A DNA stretch of 64,000 bases from JAJPXC01 sp964510535 (GCA_964510535.1 CAZECG010000008.1:1-64000), one strand, 5' to 3'; shown: positions 26,791 through 36,099, counted from the stretch's first letter. Numbers and translations are program-made. The notes: generated from the letters alone by a model not told the origin.

Positions 26791-27810
26791 TTAGTTTAGA
26801 ATATCAGCAAGATTTAGATTCAGATTCAGCATGAATGTAGTCGCTCCGGTGTGGGGTTGTGCAAGTGCCAAACCAACGCCAAAACGATTTACATTCAATC
26901 CAGCTCCAAGGGAGAACCCTGACACGAAACTTCGTGAATATGTGTTCATATCAGTTCGTGTCTTGTAATTATACCCAAGTGCCAAATAAAATCGGTCGTT
27001 AGGCGTGAAATCAAGACCGAAGATGAGATGACGAAATAGATTTGAACTGAAAGAGTCTTTAATTTGAGGCTCGCTTCCAACAGAGCCGTCACCGCCATCA
27101 TAGTAAGGCAAACTCCATTTCGTCAGATTCCAGGCCGTGACAGAAAACCGTAACGGTAATGAACCTAACGATTGAGTCCAACCGATGCGAACATCAATAG
27201 GCAGCCTATCGTATGAGTCGCTAAACCGCTTTATTTGACCTCCAAGGTTGGCGACCACCAATGAAAGTGACAAATCTCTATCAGAATCATAATAGTTGAT
27301 GCCGAGATCGGTTGCGAGTGCCATTGCCGTGTATTCCTCATAGGAACTGTATACATATTTTACAGCGATACCACCCCGCAGACGATCAGTGATATCGTGT
27401 GAGTAGCTGCCGTTGAATACTACATCTTTTGCCGAAAATTCGCCAAGTATATTCCCCCCCTCATCGGTGTGGGTCATATTTCCATAGCCGAAATATTGAA
27501 TACCCGCTGACCATGCCGCACGTTCCCCGGCACTATGGGCAAATTTAAGTCCCGCAAAATTGGAATCTCCGACGTAACGCATATAGTTGACGACCGTTTG
27601 CATCGTCATTTCAGGCCCGAGCAAGGCGGGATTCTGGTCCGTGATGCTGACATCGTCCTCAATCGTTGTTATATTTACACCGCCAAGCCCATATATACGG
27701 CTTGACGAGGTGTGATTTAAGAAGTTATATGCCGTTGAGCCGTCTTGCGCCCATAAGTTTGTGGCGCACAACAATGGCAAGGCAAGTATTATGGTCTTGA
27801 TTCTGTTCAT
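26791..27810 (-). CDS. porQ: Type IX secretion system protein PorQ
   Basis: An outer-membrane beta-barrel of about 339 aa with a signal peptide (MNRIKTIILALPLLCATNLW, cut near AQ). It belongs to the PorQ family: SSRIYGLGGVNITTIEDDV and QNPALLGPEM near the N terminus, many aromatic-capped strands, and a C terminus of the FMLNLNLNLADIL kind. In Porphyromonas, PorQ works with PorU/PorV/PorZ in the T9SS attachment complex. The ATG at 27810 is chosen over 27828 because it begins the signal peptide. No other T9SS core gene (porV, porU, sov, porK-N) is in the window. Confidence 0.85.
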   Translation of the reverse strand: MNRIKTIILALPLLCATNLWAQDGSTAYNFLNHTSSSRIYGLGGVNITTIEDDVSITDQNPALLGPEMTMQTVVNYMRYVGDSNFAGLKFAHSAGERAAWSAGIQYFGYGNMTHTDEGGNILGEFSAKDVVFNGSYSHDITDRLRGGIAVKYVYSSYEEYTAMALATDLGINYYDSDRDLSLSLVVANLGGQIKRFSDSYDRLPIDVRIGWTQSLGSLPLRFSVTAWNLTKWSLPYYDGGDGSVGSEPQIKDSFSSNLFRHLIFGLDFTPNDRFYLALGYNYKTRTDMNTYSRSFVSGFSLGAGLNVNRFGVGLALAQPHTGATTFMLNLNLNLADILN

Positions 27811-27994
27811 TGTAAAAAAATCGCACACTGCGAAATGCCGGCACTGGTCGGCATATAATTCAACAAAATAATAACGGATGATAACCGTGTCGTATTATAA
27901 TCGCAAGCGAATTTTTATCTGAAATCAAGCCGTTGCTCAAATTGTAAATAAAGAATAAACAATAATAATCATTCCCAAAATGGCACCAAGACTT

Positions 27995-28025
27995 TTGTCA
28001 TAGAAATTACAAGATACTATATTTG
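27995..28025 (+). promoter_or_regulatory. Promoter of the TonB-domain gene
   Basis: TTTTG ending 27997, 20 bases, then TATATTTG (28018-28025): one of the best matches to the Bacteroidetes promoter in the window. The predicted start is near 28031 and the leader is about 93 bases. The rest of the 313-base gap between porQ and this gene is AT-rich with no other feature I can name. Confidence 0.65.
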
Positions 28026-28123
28026 TTGCAAAATTCTTAGTCTTATAACGCAGATGACGAACTAAGAACTTAGATTATTAACTCTTCAGGCATAAAGCAC
28101 CGCAATAAGGAAATTTTTGCATT

Positions 28124-28576
28124 ATGACTATAAATCTTTGCCGTCGTTCAATACTGATAACTTTCACAGTTGCAACCGTTCTCTCCTTGAATGGACAGGC
28201 AAGGCGCGTCGCCTCCTGCTATCCGGATTATCAAACACCTTGTCCTTCACCTGCTACAGAGATATACGAGTATGACTTTGTCGACGTGCAGCCACAATTT
28301 CCCGGAGGAGATTTAGAATTGATAAAATATATCAACAATTCCAGACGTTATCCTGCCGATGCATATACCAAAGGTATACAAGGACGCGTGATGTGCAGTT
28401 TCATAGTCAATCCTGATGGCTCAATAAGTAACATCCGTATTGTCAAGGGGGTTGAGCATAGTCTTAACAGAGAGGCCATCCGCCTAATAAGCGAGATGCC
28501 TAAATGGGAGGCAGGCAAGGTTAACAAAGAAAATGTATCGGTTCACTGCCTGCTCCCGATTCCGTTCAGGCTCTAA
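28124..28576 (+). CDS. Short TonB C-terminal domain protein
   Basis: 150 residues: an N-terminal signal or anchor sequence (SILITFTVATVLSLNGQA), a Cys/Pro-containing linker, and one TonB C-terminal domain (from about residue 55: QPQFPGGDLELIKYINNSRRYP, then GRVMCSFIVNPDGSISNIRI and the terminal VHCLLPIPFRL). TonB domains of this type either energise outer-membrane receptors or bind periplasmic partners. Without a proline-rich spanning region and with only one possible anchor, this may be a periplasmic accessory rather than a full energy transducer. It is monocistronic and ends tail to tail (4-base overlap) with the downstream membrane protein gene. Confidence 0.82.
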   Translation: MTINLCRRSILITFTVATVLSLNGQARRVASCYPDYQTPCPSPATEIYEYDFVDVQPQFPGGDLELIKYINNSRRYPADAYTKGIQGRVMCSFIVNPDGSISNIRIVKGVEHSLNREAIRLISEMPKWEAGKVNKENVSVHCLLPIPFRL

Positions 28577-28896
28577 TTGCGCCGTAGGATAGGGTAAGCC
28601 ACTGTGGCTAAAAGTCCGAATGTCATCACAATCAGAACGCCCCCCATCGCTAATGAATCATATGTGAGTGATTCCTCCGTATTAAAACGATTCCAAAGCC
28701 ATAACCATCCCGAAACAAGAATAAGTGTTGAAAATACGAAACTTATCAGTTCCGGGCGCGAAAACGTCGGTTTTCGTTTGTCAGGCAAACGGTTCATCAC
28801 CTTTTTGACAAACCACTCATCCTTACGCTCTTTTGGCAAATCCCGTTTTATGAGATTTCTTAATGTATCGTCGATATTATCAATGTTTTTGCTCAT
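28573..28896 (-). CDS. Small membrane protein, possible anti-sigma factor
   Basis: 107 residues: a charged cytoplasmic N-terminal half (LRNLIKRDLPKERKDEWFVKKVMNRLP) and two transmembrane segments (LISFVFSTLILVSGWLWLW and GGVLIVMTFGLLATVAYPIL). It sits 34 bases downstream of the ECF sigma gene. The position, the cytoplasmic helical N terminus and the membrane anchor fit a small anti-sigma factor that holds the sigma at the membrane, but it lacks the zinc-binding HxxxCxxC motif. Assignment rests on context. Confidence 0.65.
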   Translation of the reverse strand: MSKNIDNIDDTLRNLIKRDLPKERKDEWFVKKVMNRLPDKRKPTFSRPELISFVFSTLILVSGWLWLWNRFNTEESLTYDSLAMGGVLIVMTFGLLATVAYPILRRN

Positions 28897-28930
28897 AATA
28901 AATATTTGATATGTTAACGGTATAAGGTGT

Positions 28931-29461
28931 TTATTGTTGCATCAACCGCGCCATTTTATTCCTTGCGCGGTTAAGATAGGATTTGATTGTTCCTGTAGGC
29001 ATGCCGGTAATTTTCGCTATTTTGTCGATGGGCTGGTCTTCAAGATAGAATAAAAGGACCACCGACCGCTCTTTTTCTGTTAAATATTTCAAGCAGGTTT
29101 CCACATCGATGCGTGCGTTAGTGGCTGAGTGTTCTGAATGCTCATCAATCATCGGAATAGTCTCAATTTCCTGATTACATTCTCTAATCTTACGCTTGTA
29201 TGACAAGAATTCGTTATAGGCTATCGTGTATAGCCAAGTTTTGAATTTTGAGATACCTTTAAAAGACCTTATGGACAGATATGCTTTTAAAAACGCCTCT
29301 TGCGCAAGATCATCAGTGAGCGAAGCATCATTCAATGTCAAGTTCAGAAGAAACCTTCGTAACCCATCCTCATAGGCCACAACCAATCGCCCGAATGCTT
29401 CACGGCTATCGCCGGCAACGCAACGGGCAATCAGGCTAAGTTCTTCAATCTTACTAATCAT
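28931..29461 (-). CDS. ECF-type RNA polymerase sigma factor
   Basis: 176 residues with the two sigma-70 regions of group IV factors: region 2 (LTDDLAQEAFLKAYLSIRSF and FKTWLYTIAYNEFLSYKRK) and region 4 (YLTEKERSVVLLFYLEDQPI, ITGMPTGTIKSYLNRARNKM). It redirects RNA polymerase in response to a signal, probably from the envelope. It overlaps the DUF6249-like gene by 8 bases upstream and precedes the small membrane protein, so the trio is one operon and probably autoregulated. The regulon is unknown. Confidence 0.94.
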   Translation of the reverse strand: MISKIEELSLIARCVAGDSREAFGRLVVAYEDGLRRFLLNLTLNDASLTDDLAQEAFLKAYLSIRSFKGISKFKTWLYTIAYNEFLSYKRKIRECNQEIETIPMIDEHSEHSATNARIDVETCLKYLTEKERSVVLLFYLEDQPIDKIAKITGMPTGTIKSYLNRARNKMARLMQQ

Positions 29462-30164
29462 TGTTGCTGTCGCAAACGGATATATTGTTGTCTTTTTCTG
29501 AAGAGTAGTAGGTTACCAGCTCGCCGACACCGATTACCGCAGGAATAAGGCACAAGACTCCAACAAAGGGAAGACAAAAGAATATGGAGAATGAAATGCA
29601 CAGCAGCACACCTACACCAATATTCCGTATTCCTGCCTGCAACAACCGCGGATTGCGTCGCTTATCGGAATGAGAATGGTTATTATAGAAAGCCTCAGGT
29701 AACTGATAGCCTGATTCAATGGCTTGTTGAATCACTGCGTTACGGTTACGGTTGCGTTTGTAGACAAACACAAGAATCGCTATGATTATCAATAGGAACG
29801 TTATACATGGAACAGCAAAAACCATTATTATCGCCAAAGCGGGGATGAAATCAGAATCCTCAAAAACATCTGTGGCGTTTTCAGACGGTATATCAACATA
29901 GACATTGATTACGGGAGACTGTGTAGTCATCGAGGTGCTGTCTTTCACAATGGTAACATTGTCATTATTACCTACACGTTTTTCATGAATGTCTGAAACT
30001 TGAGACGATTCATTGATTGATTGGCCTACCGCTTTTGTCAGTTCCGTTTTTAATTTCTCTACGTTAATGCGATTGTCACCAACTGATTTCTCGCGAGCGC
30101 AACTCGAGACCCCGATAGCGATCAATGTTGCGAATGATAACATGATAATTTTGACTGATTTCAT
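29454..30164 (-). CDS. Membrane protein with lipoprotein-like signal, DUF6249-like
   Basis: 236 residues. The N terminus is a lipoprotein-type signal (MLSFATLIAIGVSSC, Cys at about 22). A polar segment follows, then a hydrophobic span (ALAIIMVFAVPCITFLLIII), a basic stretch with NRNAVIQQAIESGYQLPEAF (resembling DUF6249) and two closely spaced hydrophobic segments near the C terminus. It is the first gene of the operon with the ECF sigma factor, overlapping it by 8 bases. It could be a sensor or target of the sigma system. Family assignment is tentative. Confidence 0.65.
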   Translation of the reverse strand: MKSVKIIMLSFATLIAIGVSSCAREKSVGDNRINVEKLKTELTKAVGQSINESSQVSDIHEKRVGNNDNVTIVKDSTSMTTQSPVINVYVDIPSENATDVFEDSDFIPALAIIMVFAVPCITFLLIIIAILVFVYKRNRNRNAVIQQAIESGYQLPEAFYNNHSHSDKRRNPRLLQAGIRNIGVGVLLCISFSIFFCLPFVGVLCLIPAVIGVGELVTYYSSEKDNNISVCDSNND

Positions 30165-30238
30165 ATAAATGGTATTTTAATCGTTTTTATTCTTAGATGC
30201 GCAGTGTCGGATAAAAGTTGCAAATTAAACAAAATTTA

Positions 30239-30273
30239 AAGCCGCAGGCTAAAATTTTATTTGGCTGCGGCTT
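30239..30273 (-). terminator. Terminator of the RND efflux operon
   Basis: A 9-bp stem (AAGCCGCAG / CTGCGGCTT) with a 17-base loop is followed on the minus strand by TAAATTTTGTTTAATTT. It lies 18 bases past the stop of the RND pump gene. Confidence 0.8.
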
Positions 30274-30290
30274 CTAAACAAAATATATTC

Positions 30291-33200
30291 CTATGGTCGG
30301 GGGGAATCCTTCTCCGTTAGGGTAGGGGGAGCGTCGGTTTTGATAGCAAATACTTTAGATAGGTATTTTTCATAAAATTTTTCAAGCAATTCCCAATAAT
30401 TAGGGACAAACAAGGTCCCGACGATCGCATTTACCGCCATACCGAAAACGACAGCCGTGCCAAGCGATAGACGGCTTTCCGCCCCGGCTCCTGTCGCGAA
30501 TAACATCGGCATGACACCAAATATGAAAGCCAAAGCCGTCATCATTATCGGTCTAAACCTTATTTCTCCGGCATTAAGAGCCGAATCCCTAATTGACATT
30601 CCTGATTTTCGGAAATCAACAGCATATTCTACAATAAGTATGGCATTTTTAGCAGACAAACCTAACAGTAGGATTATACCAATCTGAGTATATATACTTA
30701 TTGACTGAGACATAAACATACACCCGATGATTGTGCCTAAAATGGCGGTAGGCATTGAAATTACTACCGCTATTGAATCAGTCCAGCTTTCATATTGTGC
30801 CGACAAAACAAGAATCGTAATCACGACGGCAAACAACAACACCATAGTTATAGTCGTTCCCGACTGCGTCTCTTGATAGGCTTCTCCAGTCCATGCATAG
30901 GCATAATTCGCTCCAAGCGATTCATCGACTATACGCTCCATCTCTTTAATAGCATTGCTTGTGCTAACTCCATTCCCAGCTGTTGCTGTAATAGAGGCGG
31001 TATTATACATATTGTAACGGTTGACAGTTGCTTGACCCATCGACGGTTCTACGGATGAGAATGAAGGGAAAGGCACCATTTCTCCCTCTGAGTTTTTAAC
31101 GCTAAGTTTCATCACATCATCAATATGGCTTCGCGAGGCCGCATCGGCACCAATATTGACTTGATACACGCGGCCAAATTCGACGAAGTCATTTACATAT
31201 GCACCACCCATATATGAGGCCAACGAAGAGAATACAGAACTCAAAGACAATCCTTGCATCTCTACTTTATCTCGGTCAATATTTAACTGGTATTGAGGCA
31301 CCTCTCCTTCATATAGAGTAGTCACTGACTTTATTTTGTCATTCTCGGCAACAGACATCTGAATCTCCTTTATCGCCTGCGACATCTCCTTTGGCCCGAG
31401 ATTATTTATGTCAAGCAATTGCATCTGTAACCCGGATGTTAATCCAAGTCCGGGAATAGAGGGAGGATTCAACGAAAATATCACGGCTTCCTGAATATTG
31501 GCTGTCATTTCGTTAACTTTATCGACAACCGTGAATACACTGTGAGCACGCCCTTTGCGTTCATCCCATGGCTTCAAAACGACAAACATCGAACCGAGAT
31601 TACTTCCTGCACCACCATCCATAAACGACATACCAGAAATTGAAATCACATTCTCCACTTCAGGTAAAGTTCTAATCATACTGCTTACTTCTTTCACCAC
31701 TTTGTCGGTCCGTTCAAGAGAAGCACCGGTCGGAAGTTGTATTGATGTCAGGAAATAGCCCATATCCTCATCAGGTACATACGATGTCGGCCATTTCGTA
31801 AATCCCCAAAATGCTGCGATGCACAACACCACATAAATGGAAATCGCAACAAGCGGACGTTTCAAAAATCGCCTGACTATGGCCATATATCCTTTTAATG
31901 TAGCGGAAAATCCATTATTGAACCAACGATAGATAATAAAATCGCTCTGTTTGCTCGGTTTGAGGAATAATGAGCACATAGCTGGCGTGAAAGTCAAAGC
32001 GTTAAATCCGGAAAAAGCGGTAGACACGGCAATTGTCACTGCGAACTGTTTATATAGCTCCCCCGTGATTCCACTGATAAAAGCGGTTGGGATAAATACC
32101 GCCAAGAGCACCAAGACTTCACCGATGACAGGACTCTGCAATTCGACCATTGCCTTTTCGGCCGCCTGTTTCGATGTCATGATTCGTTTGTCGACAAGTC
32201 GGGCGCAATCTTCCACCACGACAATTGCATCGTCCACAACAATCGCAATCGCAAGCACAAGTCCAAACAGCGTCAATGTGTTGATTGTGAATCCCAATAG
32301 TTTCATTACGGCGAATGTAGTTATCAGAGACACAGGAATAGTCAGCATAGGAATGATTACAGCTCTCCAACTCTGAAGGAACAATAATATGACAAACATC
32401 ACTATTAGGGTCGTTTCAACAAATGTCACAAGAACTTCATCAATTGATGCTGTCACAAAACTTGTCGTATCCATTATGACGTTATAGTGTACACCTACGG
32501 GAAAATATGGCTCAAGGTCGGCTAATTTAGCTTTAACTCGATTAGCGACTTCAAGCGCATTGGCTCCGGGCAATTGATAGATGCCTATAAGCCCAGCATC
32601 TTTTCCCGAGACGTGCGATATGTTCCCATAACTTTCGCTGCCAAGTTCAATTTTAGCCACATCACGCAGTCTGAGAATACTGCCATCTGGATTAGTTCTC
32701 AATACGATATTCCCGAATTGACCGGGCGATTTCAAGCGTCCAAGGGATGTCAGTGTAAACTGAAATTCTTCTTTTGTAGTCTGAGGGGCAGCACCAACAC
32801 TGCCTGCTGACACCTCCATATTCTGTGATTCAATCGCAGCAATTACATCTTGTGGAGTCAATCCTCTGACTCGCATCAACTCCGGATCAAGCCAAACCCT
32901 CATACTATACTCACCAGCACCGAATGCACTCACTCTTCCCACTCCGTCAAGTCGTGCAAGTTCGTCCACGATATTGAGCTTTGCATAGTTCGTCAAATAC
33001 AAAGCATCATATCTATTTGTTGAATCGCCTTCAAGCGCAATGAACAGAATGATATTGGTCGATTGAGACATAACAGATATGCCTTGCTGTTTTACGGCTG
33101 ACGGCAGACTCGCTTCGGCCAACGCAATACGGTTTTGCACTTTGACCGTTGCCATATCAAGATTAGTGCCAATTTCAAACGTGATTGTAAGGTTGTAACT

Positions 33201-33461
33201 TCCATCACTTCCAGAACTTGAACTCATATACATCATTCCTTCGACTCCATTGACCTGTTCCTCGATAGGTACTCCAATAGTTTCCGCCACGGTTTCCGCA
33301 TCGGCACCGGGATACATGGCTGAGACTCGAACCGTGGGGGGCGTTATGTCTGGATATTGAGAAACCGGCAGATTATATACTGTCAATAGGCCGGCCAAGA
33401 CCATTAATAATGCGATGACTGTCGCAAATATGGGTCTGTCTATGAAAAATTTTGAAAACAT
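30291..33461 (-). CDS. RND efflux pump permease, HAE1 (AcrB/MexB) family
   Basis: A 1056-residue inner-membrane proton-driven exporter of hydrophobic compounds. It has the AcrB layout: one N-terminal helix (FIDRPIFATVIALLMVLAGLL), a large periplasmic porter loop with YPGADAETVAETIGVPIEEQ, a bundle of five or six helices with VDDAIVVVEDC (the proton-relay Asp pair in helix 4), a second periplasmic loop, and the C-terminal helices ending GTLFVPNYW. It is last in a three-gene operon after the outer-membrane factor and the adaptor (13-base gap). Substrates are not predictable. Confidence 0.95.
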   Translation of the reverse strand: MFSKFFIDRPIFATVIALLMVLAGLLTVYNLPVSQYPDITPPTVRVSAMYPGADAETVAETIGVPIEEQVNGVEGMMYMSSSSGSDGSYNLTITFEIGTNLDMATVKVQNRIALAEASLPSAVKQQGISVMSQSTNIILFIALEGDSTNRYDALYLTNYAKLNIVDELARLDGVGRVSAFGAGEYSMRVWLDPELMRVRGLTPQDVIAAIESQNMEVSAGSVGAAPQTTKEEFQFTLTSLGRLKSPGQFGNIVLRTNPDGSILRLRDVAKIELGSESYGNISHVSGKDAGLIGIYQLPGANALEVANRVKAKLADLEPYFPVGVHYNVIMDTTSFVTASIDEVLVTFVETTLIVMFVILLFLQSWRAVIIPMLTIPVSLITTFAVMKLLGFTINTLTLFGLVLAIAIVVDDAIVVVEDCARLVDKRIMTSKQAAEKAMVELQSPVIGEVLVLLAVFIPTAFISGITGELYKQFAVTIAVSTAFSGFNALTFTPAMCSLFLKPSKQSDFIIYRWFNNGFSATLKGYMAIVRRFLKRPLVAISIYVVLCIAAFWGFTKWPTSYVPDEDMGYFLTSIQLPTGASLERTDKVVKEVSSMIRTLPEVENVISISGMSFMDGGAGSNLGSMFVVLKPWDERKGRAHSVFTVVDKVNEMTANIQEAVIFSLNPPSIPGLGLTSGLQMQLLDINNLGPKEMSQAIKEIQMSVAENDKIKSVTTLYEGEVPQYQLNIDRDKVEMQGLSLSSVFSSLASYMGGAYVNDFVEFGRVYQVNIGADAASRSHIDDVMKLSVKNSEGEMVPFPSFSSVEPSMGQATVNRYNMYNTASITATAGNGVSTSNAIKEMERIVDESLGANYAYAWTGEAYQETQSGTTITMVLLFAVVITILVLSAQYESWTDSIAVVISMPTAILGTIIGCMFMSQSISIYTQIGIILLLGLSAKNAILIVEYAVDFRKSGMSIRDSALNAGEIRFRPIMMTALAFIFGVMPMLFATGAGAESRLSLGTAVVFGMAVNAIVGTLFVPNYWELLEKFYEKYLSKVFAIKTDAPPTLTEKDSPRP

Positions 33462-33474
33462 ATGGACAGGGTGG

Positions 33475-34587
33475 CTATTTAGTTAAAATCGGATTTACAG
33501 GCATTCCGTCTCTGACTTTAAGTAAAGCCTTTGTGACGTAACGTGATTGTGGCGTTATGCCCTTTGTCACGATTCGCATTGTGTCATTTACCAATTCACC
33601 GACCTCGATAGGAGTATATTTGACTTCGTTGGAATCGTTCACGACATAAAGATATTTCCCGAGCTGATCTGTTCCGATTGAAGCGTCTTTTACAATAATC
33701 GCTTTAGGGGCCTTGGCATATGGCAAATGGATTTTAGCATACATCCCACTTTTGAGTTCACCGTATGGATTCTCTACTCTAACTCTTAACTTCAATGTAC
33801 CCGTAGACGAATCTATTTCGGGAGACATATAATTAAGACTGCCGGTATAGGAGTGTGGCAAATCTTCGCTAAATGTCACGGGAATGTGATTGTAATCAAT
33901 CGCTTCATTTTTTTGATTAACCATATCCAGATATTGACTATCTTCTATGGAGAAATAAGCGTTGACATAATCATCATTGTAGATAGTCGCAAGTTTGACC
34001 GGAGTACCTGCGCCTCCAAGATATGCGCCATCGGAATAAGCCGATTTTGAAATATGCCCTGTAAACGGTGCCGTTATAGTACAATACCCCAAATTAGTCA
34101 AAGCCGATTGTAACGAAGCCTTAGCCTTCTGAATCGATGCCGCACTCTCTTTCATCGCACTCTCCGCTTGAATGACATCCATCTGCGAAACCGCATCGCT
34201 CTCCAACGCTTTTTTCATCGCTTGATATTGGTTGGTGGCATATACGTTTGTAGCTTGAGCGGTTGATAACTGGGCTTTTGCTTGACTGACAGCATCGCGG
34301 TATTGAGAGTCCTCTATACGAAATAATACCATTCCTTTTTTTACTAATGAACCCGGATTATAACCTGAATAGAGCAGGTAACCATTGACCCTTGCCACGA
34401 GGTCTACCTCCCGGTAGGCGCTTAATGTACCGGGATACTCTTTATGCAATACCACAGAGTCAACCACGGGTAAAGCCACATCAACCCTGACTACCTCTTT
34501 ATGATTGTCAGAGTGCTTTTTTGAGCTTGTACACGCCGACAGCAACACTGAAAGTGACGACATCGTTAAGATTATAAACTTATTCAT
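33475..34587 (-). CDS. RND efflux periplasmic adaptor (membrane fusion) lipoprotein
   Basis: 370 residues linking the inner-membrane pump to the outer-membrane channel. It starts with a lipoprotein signal (lipobox LSACTSS, Cys19). The lipoyl/biotinyl half-motif regions (LVARVNGYLLYSGYNPGSLVKKG and TITAPFTGHISKSAY) flank a coiled-coil hairpin rich in Ala and Gln (about 100-165), then beta-barrel and membrane-proximal domains (YTPIEVGELVNDTM, IVTKGITPQSRYV). Its length is normal. It lies between the channel gene (38-base gap) and the pump gene (13-base gap). Confidence 0.95.
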   Translation of the reverse strand: MNKFIILTMSSLSVLLSACTSSKKHSDNHKEVVRVDVALPVVDSVVLHKEYPGTLSAYREVDLVARVNGYLLYSGYNPGSLVKKGMVLFRIEDSQYRDAVSQAKAQLSTAQATNVYATNQYQAMKKALESDAVSQMDVIQAESAMKESAASIQKAKASLQSALTNLGYCTITAPFTGHISKSAYSDGAYLGGAGTPVKLATIYNDDYVNAYFSIEDSQYLDMVNQKNEAIDYNHIPVTFSEDLPHSYTGSLNYMSPEIDSSTGTLKLRVRVENPYGELKSGMYAKIHLPYAKAPKAIIVKDASIGTDQLGKYLYVVNDSNEVKYTPIEVGELVNDTMRIVTKGITPQSRYVTKALLKVRDGMPVNPILTK

Positions 34588-34625
34588 ATCCGTGATTATA
34601 TATTTGAATTAATAGACCAAATGGC

Positions 34626-36047
34626 TTATAGCCTTGTAACATCCCATCCGCCTCCGAGAGCCACATAAAGTTTGACCAAGGATGATAGGGCGGTGCCTTT
34701 GGCCACAACGCTTCGGTCCTGATATTCAAGGAGCGACATCTGTGCGGTTACGACGTTGTTGAACGAAGTCAACCCCCTTTTATATAAATCCACCGATAAA
34801 TCAAGAGCCCGCTTACTTTGGTCAATAACCTCTTGGATATCGTTGATTTGCCTTATCGCAGTTAAGTAGATAAACATTGCGTTGTCAGTCTCCTCAACTG
34901 CGGTCATGACGATCTGATTATAGTTGTCTATGCCGATTTGCATTTGTTCTCGTGCACCGGCCACCCTGTATTTGCGCTGTAATCCATCAAAAACAGTCCA
35001 AGATAGGGTTGGAGCTATGCTATAGGTGAAACTTTCAGTTTTTAATAAATTCTTAGCGGAATGGGCGGCAGTGCCGATTGAGCCGTTCAGTGACAATGTC
35101 GGTAAAAAATCTTTTTTTGCGACACCGATAGCGTCTGCATACGACGCAAGTTCTTTTTCAGCCTGAACCACGTCGGGTCGTCGCCGTAATAACTCCATAG
35201 GAATGCCTGTTCCGACAATCCGCCTATAATCGGGAAGAGCTTTTGGCTGACTTAATTCATTGTAAACAACATGAGGGTAACAGCCTATGAGTAAGGCTAT
35301 GGAATTAATGGCAGTGTGAATAGAATTTTCAAGAGAAGGGATTGTTGCCTTGGTTGAATTATACACAATCAAAGCCTGCGAAACATCAAGATCCGACGCA
35401 AGCCCGGCCTCTTTTCGAGCTTCTGTGAGTTTTACTATTCTCGCTTGACTATCAAGATGCTCGTTGGCGACAGCAAGTTCTGCCTGCCATGTCCGCAATT
35501 GTATGTAATTTGAGGCGATTTGGCCGCAAAGGCTGACCATCGCTCCTGCATACTCGGCTTTTGTGGCCTGCAATTGAGATTTTTTTTGATTGACTCCAGC
35601 TCTGATTTTTCCAAATAAATCAATTTCCCAGCTTAAGTCAAATCCTAATGAAAATTCAGATGTGCGTGACGCTTTGCCATGAGAATCATATACAAGCCCC
35701 GTCGTCTGATTTTTAGACCAACCGCCATTTAAATTCACTACGGGATAATAAGATGATTGCGCCATTTTCATGGCATTGTGGGCTATTTCAATCCTTCGCG
35801 AAGCAATCAGCAGATTATAGTTGTTTTTAACACCTTCTTTTATTAGGGAATTAAGTATAGAATCGTTTAGTGTCTGCCACCAATCATCGTCGGTCGGGAT
35901 TGTCTGATCAAACCGACTATCAAAAATCCACGACTGTGGCAGCGAGTCGTTTAGATACTTTTCTGAGGGCTGTGCGCTAACATTGAGCGAGATTGAAGCA
36001 CACGCAGTTATAATTGATAGTCGAAATAATTTTAGTGTCAGAGGCAT
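34626..36047 (-). CDS. Outer-membrane efflux channel, TolC/NodT family
   Basis: 473 residues with a signal peptide (LSIITACASISLNVSAQ) and two outer-membrane efflux protein repeats of long helices and strands: DWWQTLNDSILNSLI, the glycine-rich FSLGFDLSWEIDLFGKIRAG, GIPMELLRRRPDVVQAEKEL and PTLSWTVFDG. No lipobox is seen, unlike many NodT proteins. It is the first gene of the efflux operon. The start ATG lies within the 3' arm of a long inverted repeat (36031-36099), so initiation may be controlled by RNA structure. No regulator gene is adjacent. Confidence 0.95.
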   Translation of the reverse strand: MPLTLKLFRLSIITACASISLNVSAQPSEKYLNDSLPQSWIFDSRFDQTIPTDDDWWQTLNDSILNSLIKEGVKNNYNLLIASRRIEIAHNAMKMAQSSYYPVVNLNGGWSKNQTTGLVYDSHGKASRTSEFSLGFDLSWEIDLFGKIRAGVNQKKSQLQATKAEYAGAMVSLCGQIASNYIQLRTWQAELAVANEHLDSQARIVKLTEARKEAGLASDLDVSQALIVYNSTKATIPSLENSIHTAINSIALLIGCYPHVVYNELSQPKALPDYRRIVGTGIPMELLRRRPDVVQAEKELASYADAIGVAKKDFLPTLSLNGSIGTAAHSAKNLLKTESFTYSIAPTLSWTVFDGLQRKYRVAGAREQMQIGIDNYNQIVMTAVEETDNAMFIYLTAIRQINDIQEVIDQSKRALDLSVDLYKRGLTSFNNVVTAQMSLLEYQDRSVVAKGTALSSLVKLYVALGGGWDVTRL

Positions 36048-36099
36048 AATACTTGATAATAGAATAGAACTACAGTATTATAACCCTCTGACACCTAAA
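36031..36099 (-). repeat. Long inverted repeat enclosing the efflux operon start codon
   Basis: Arms 36031-36053 and 36074-36099 pair over 22 bp: 8 bp next to a 20-base AT-rich loop (36054-36073), a small asymmetric internal loop, 10 bp (36035-36044 with 36085-36094), a one-base bulge, and 4 bp. On the minus strand the AUG of the channel gene (36047-36045) is in the 3' arm, mostly paired. No T run follows, so this is not a standard terminator. It could be a translational switch in the leader or a DNA operator. Confidence 0.7.

Noticed and set aside
30291..36047. RND cluster as a horizontally acquired resistance island
   Set aside because: No integrase, IS, repeats or change in codon or base use was noticed at its borders.
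36031..36099. The long inverted repeat as a terminator of the phosphoesterase gene
   Set aside because: No U run follows on the minus strand and the stem contains the next gene's start codon.
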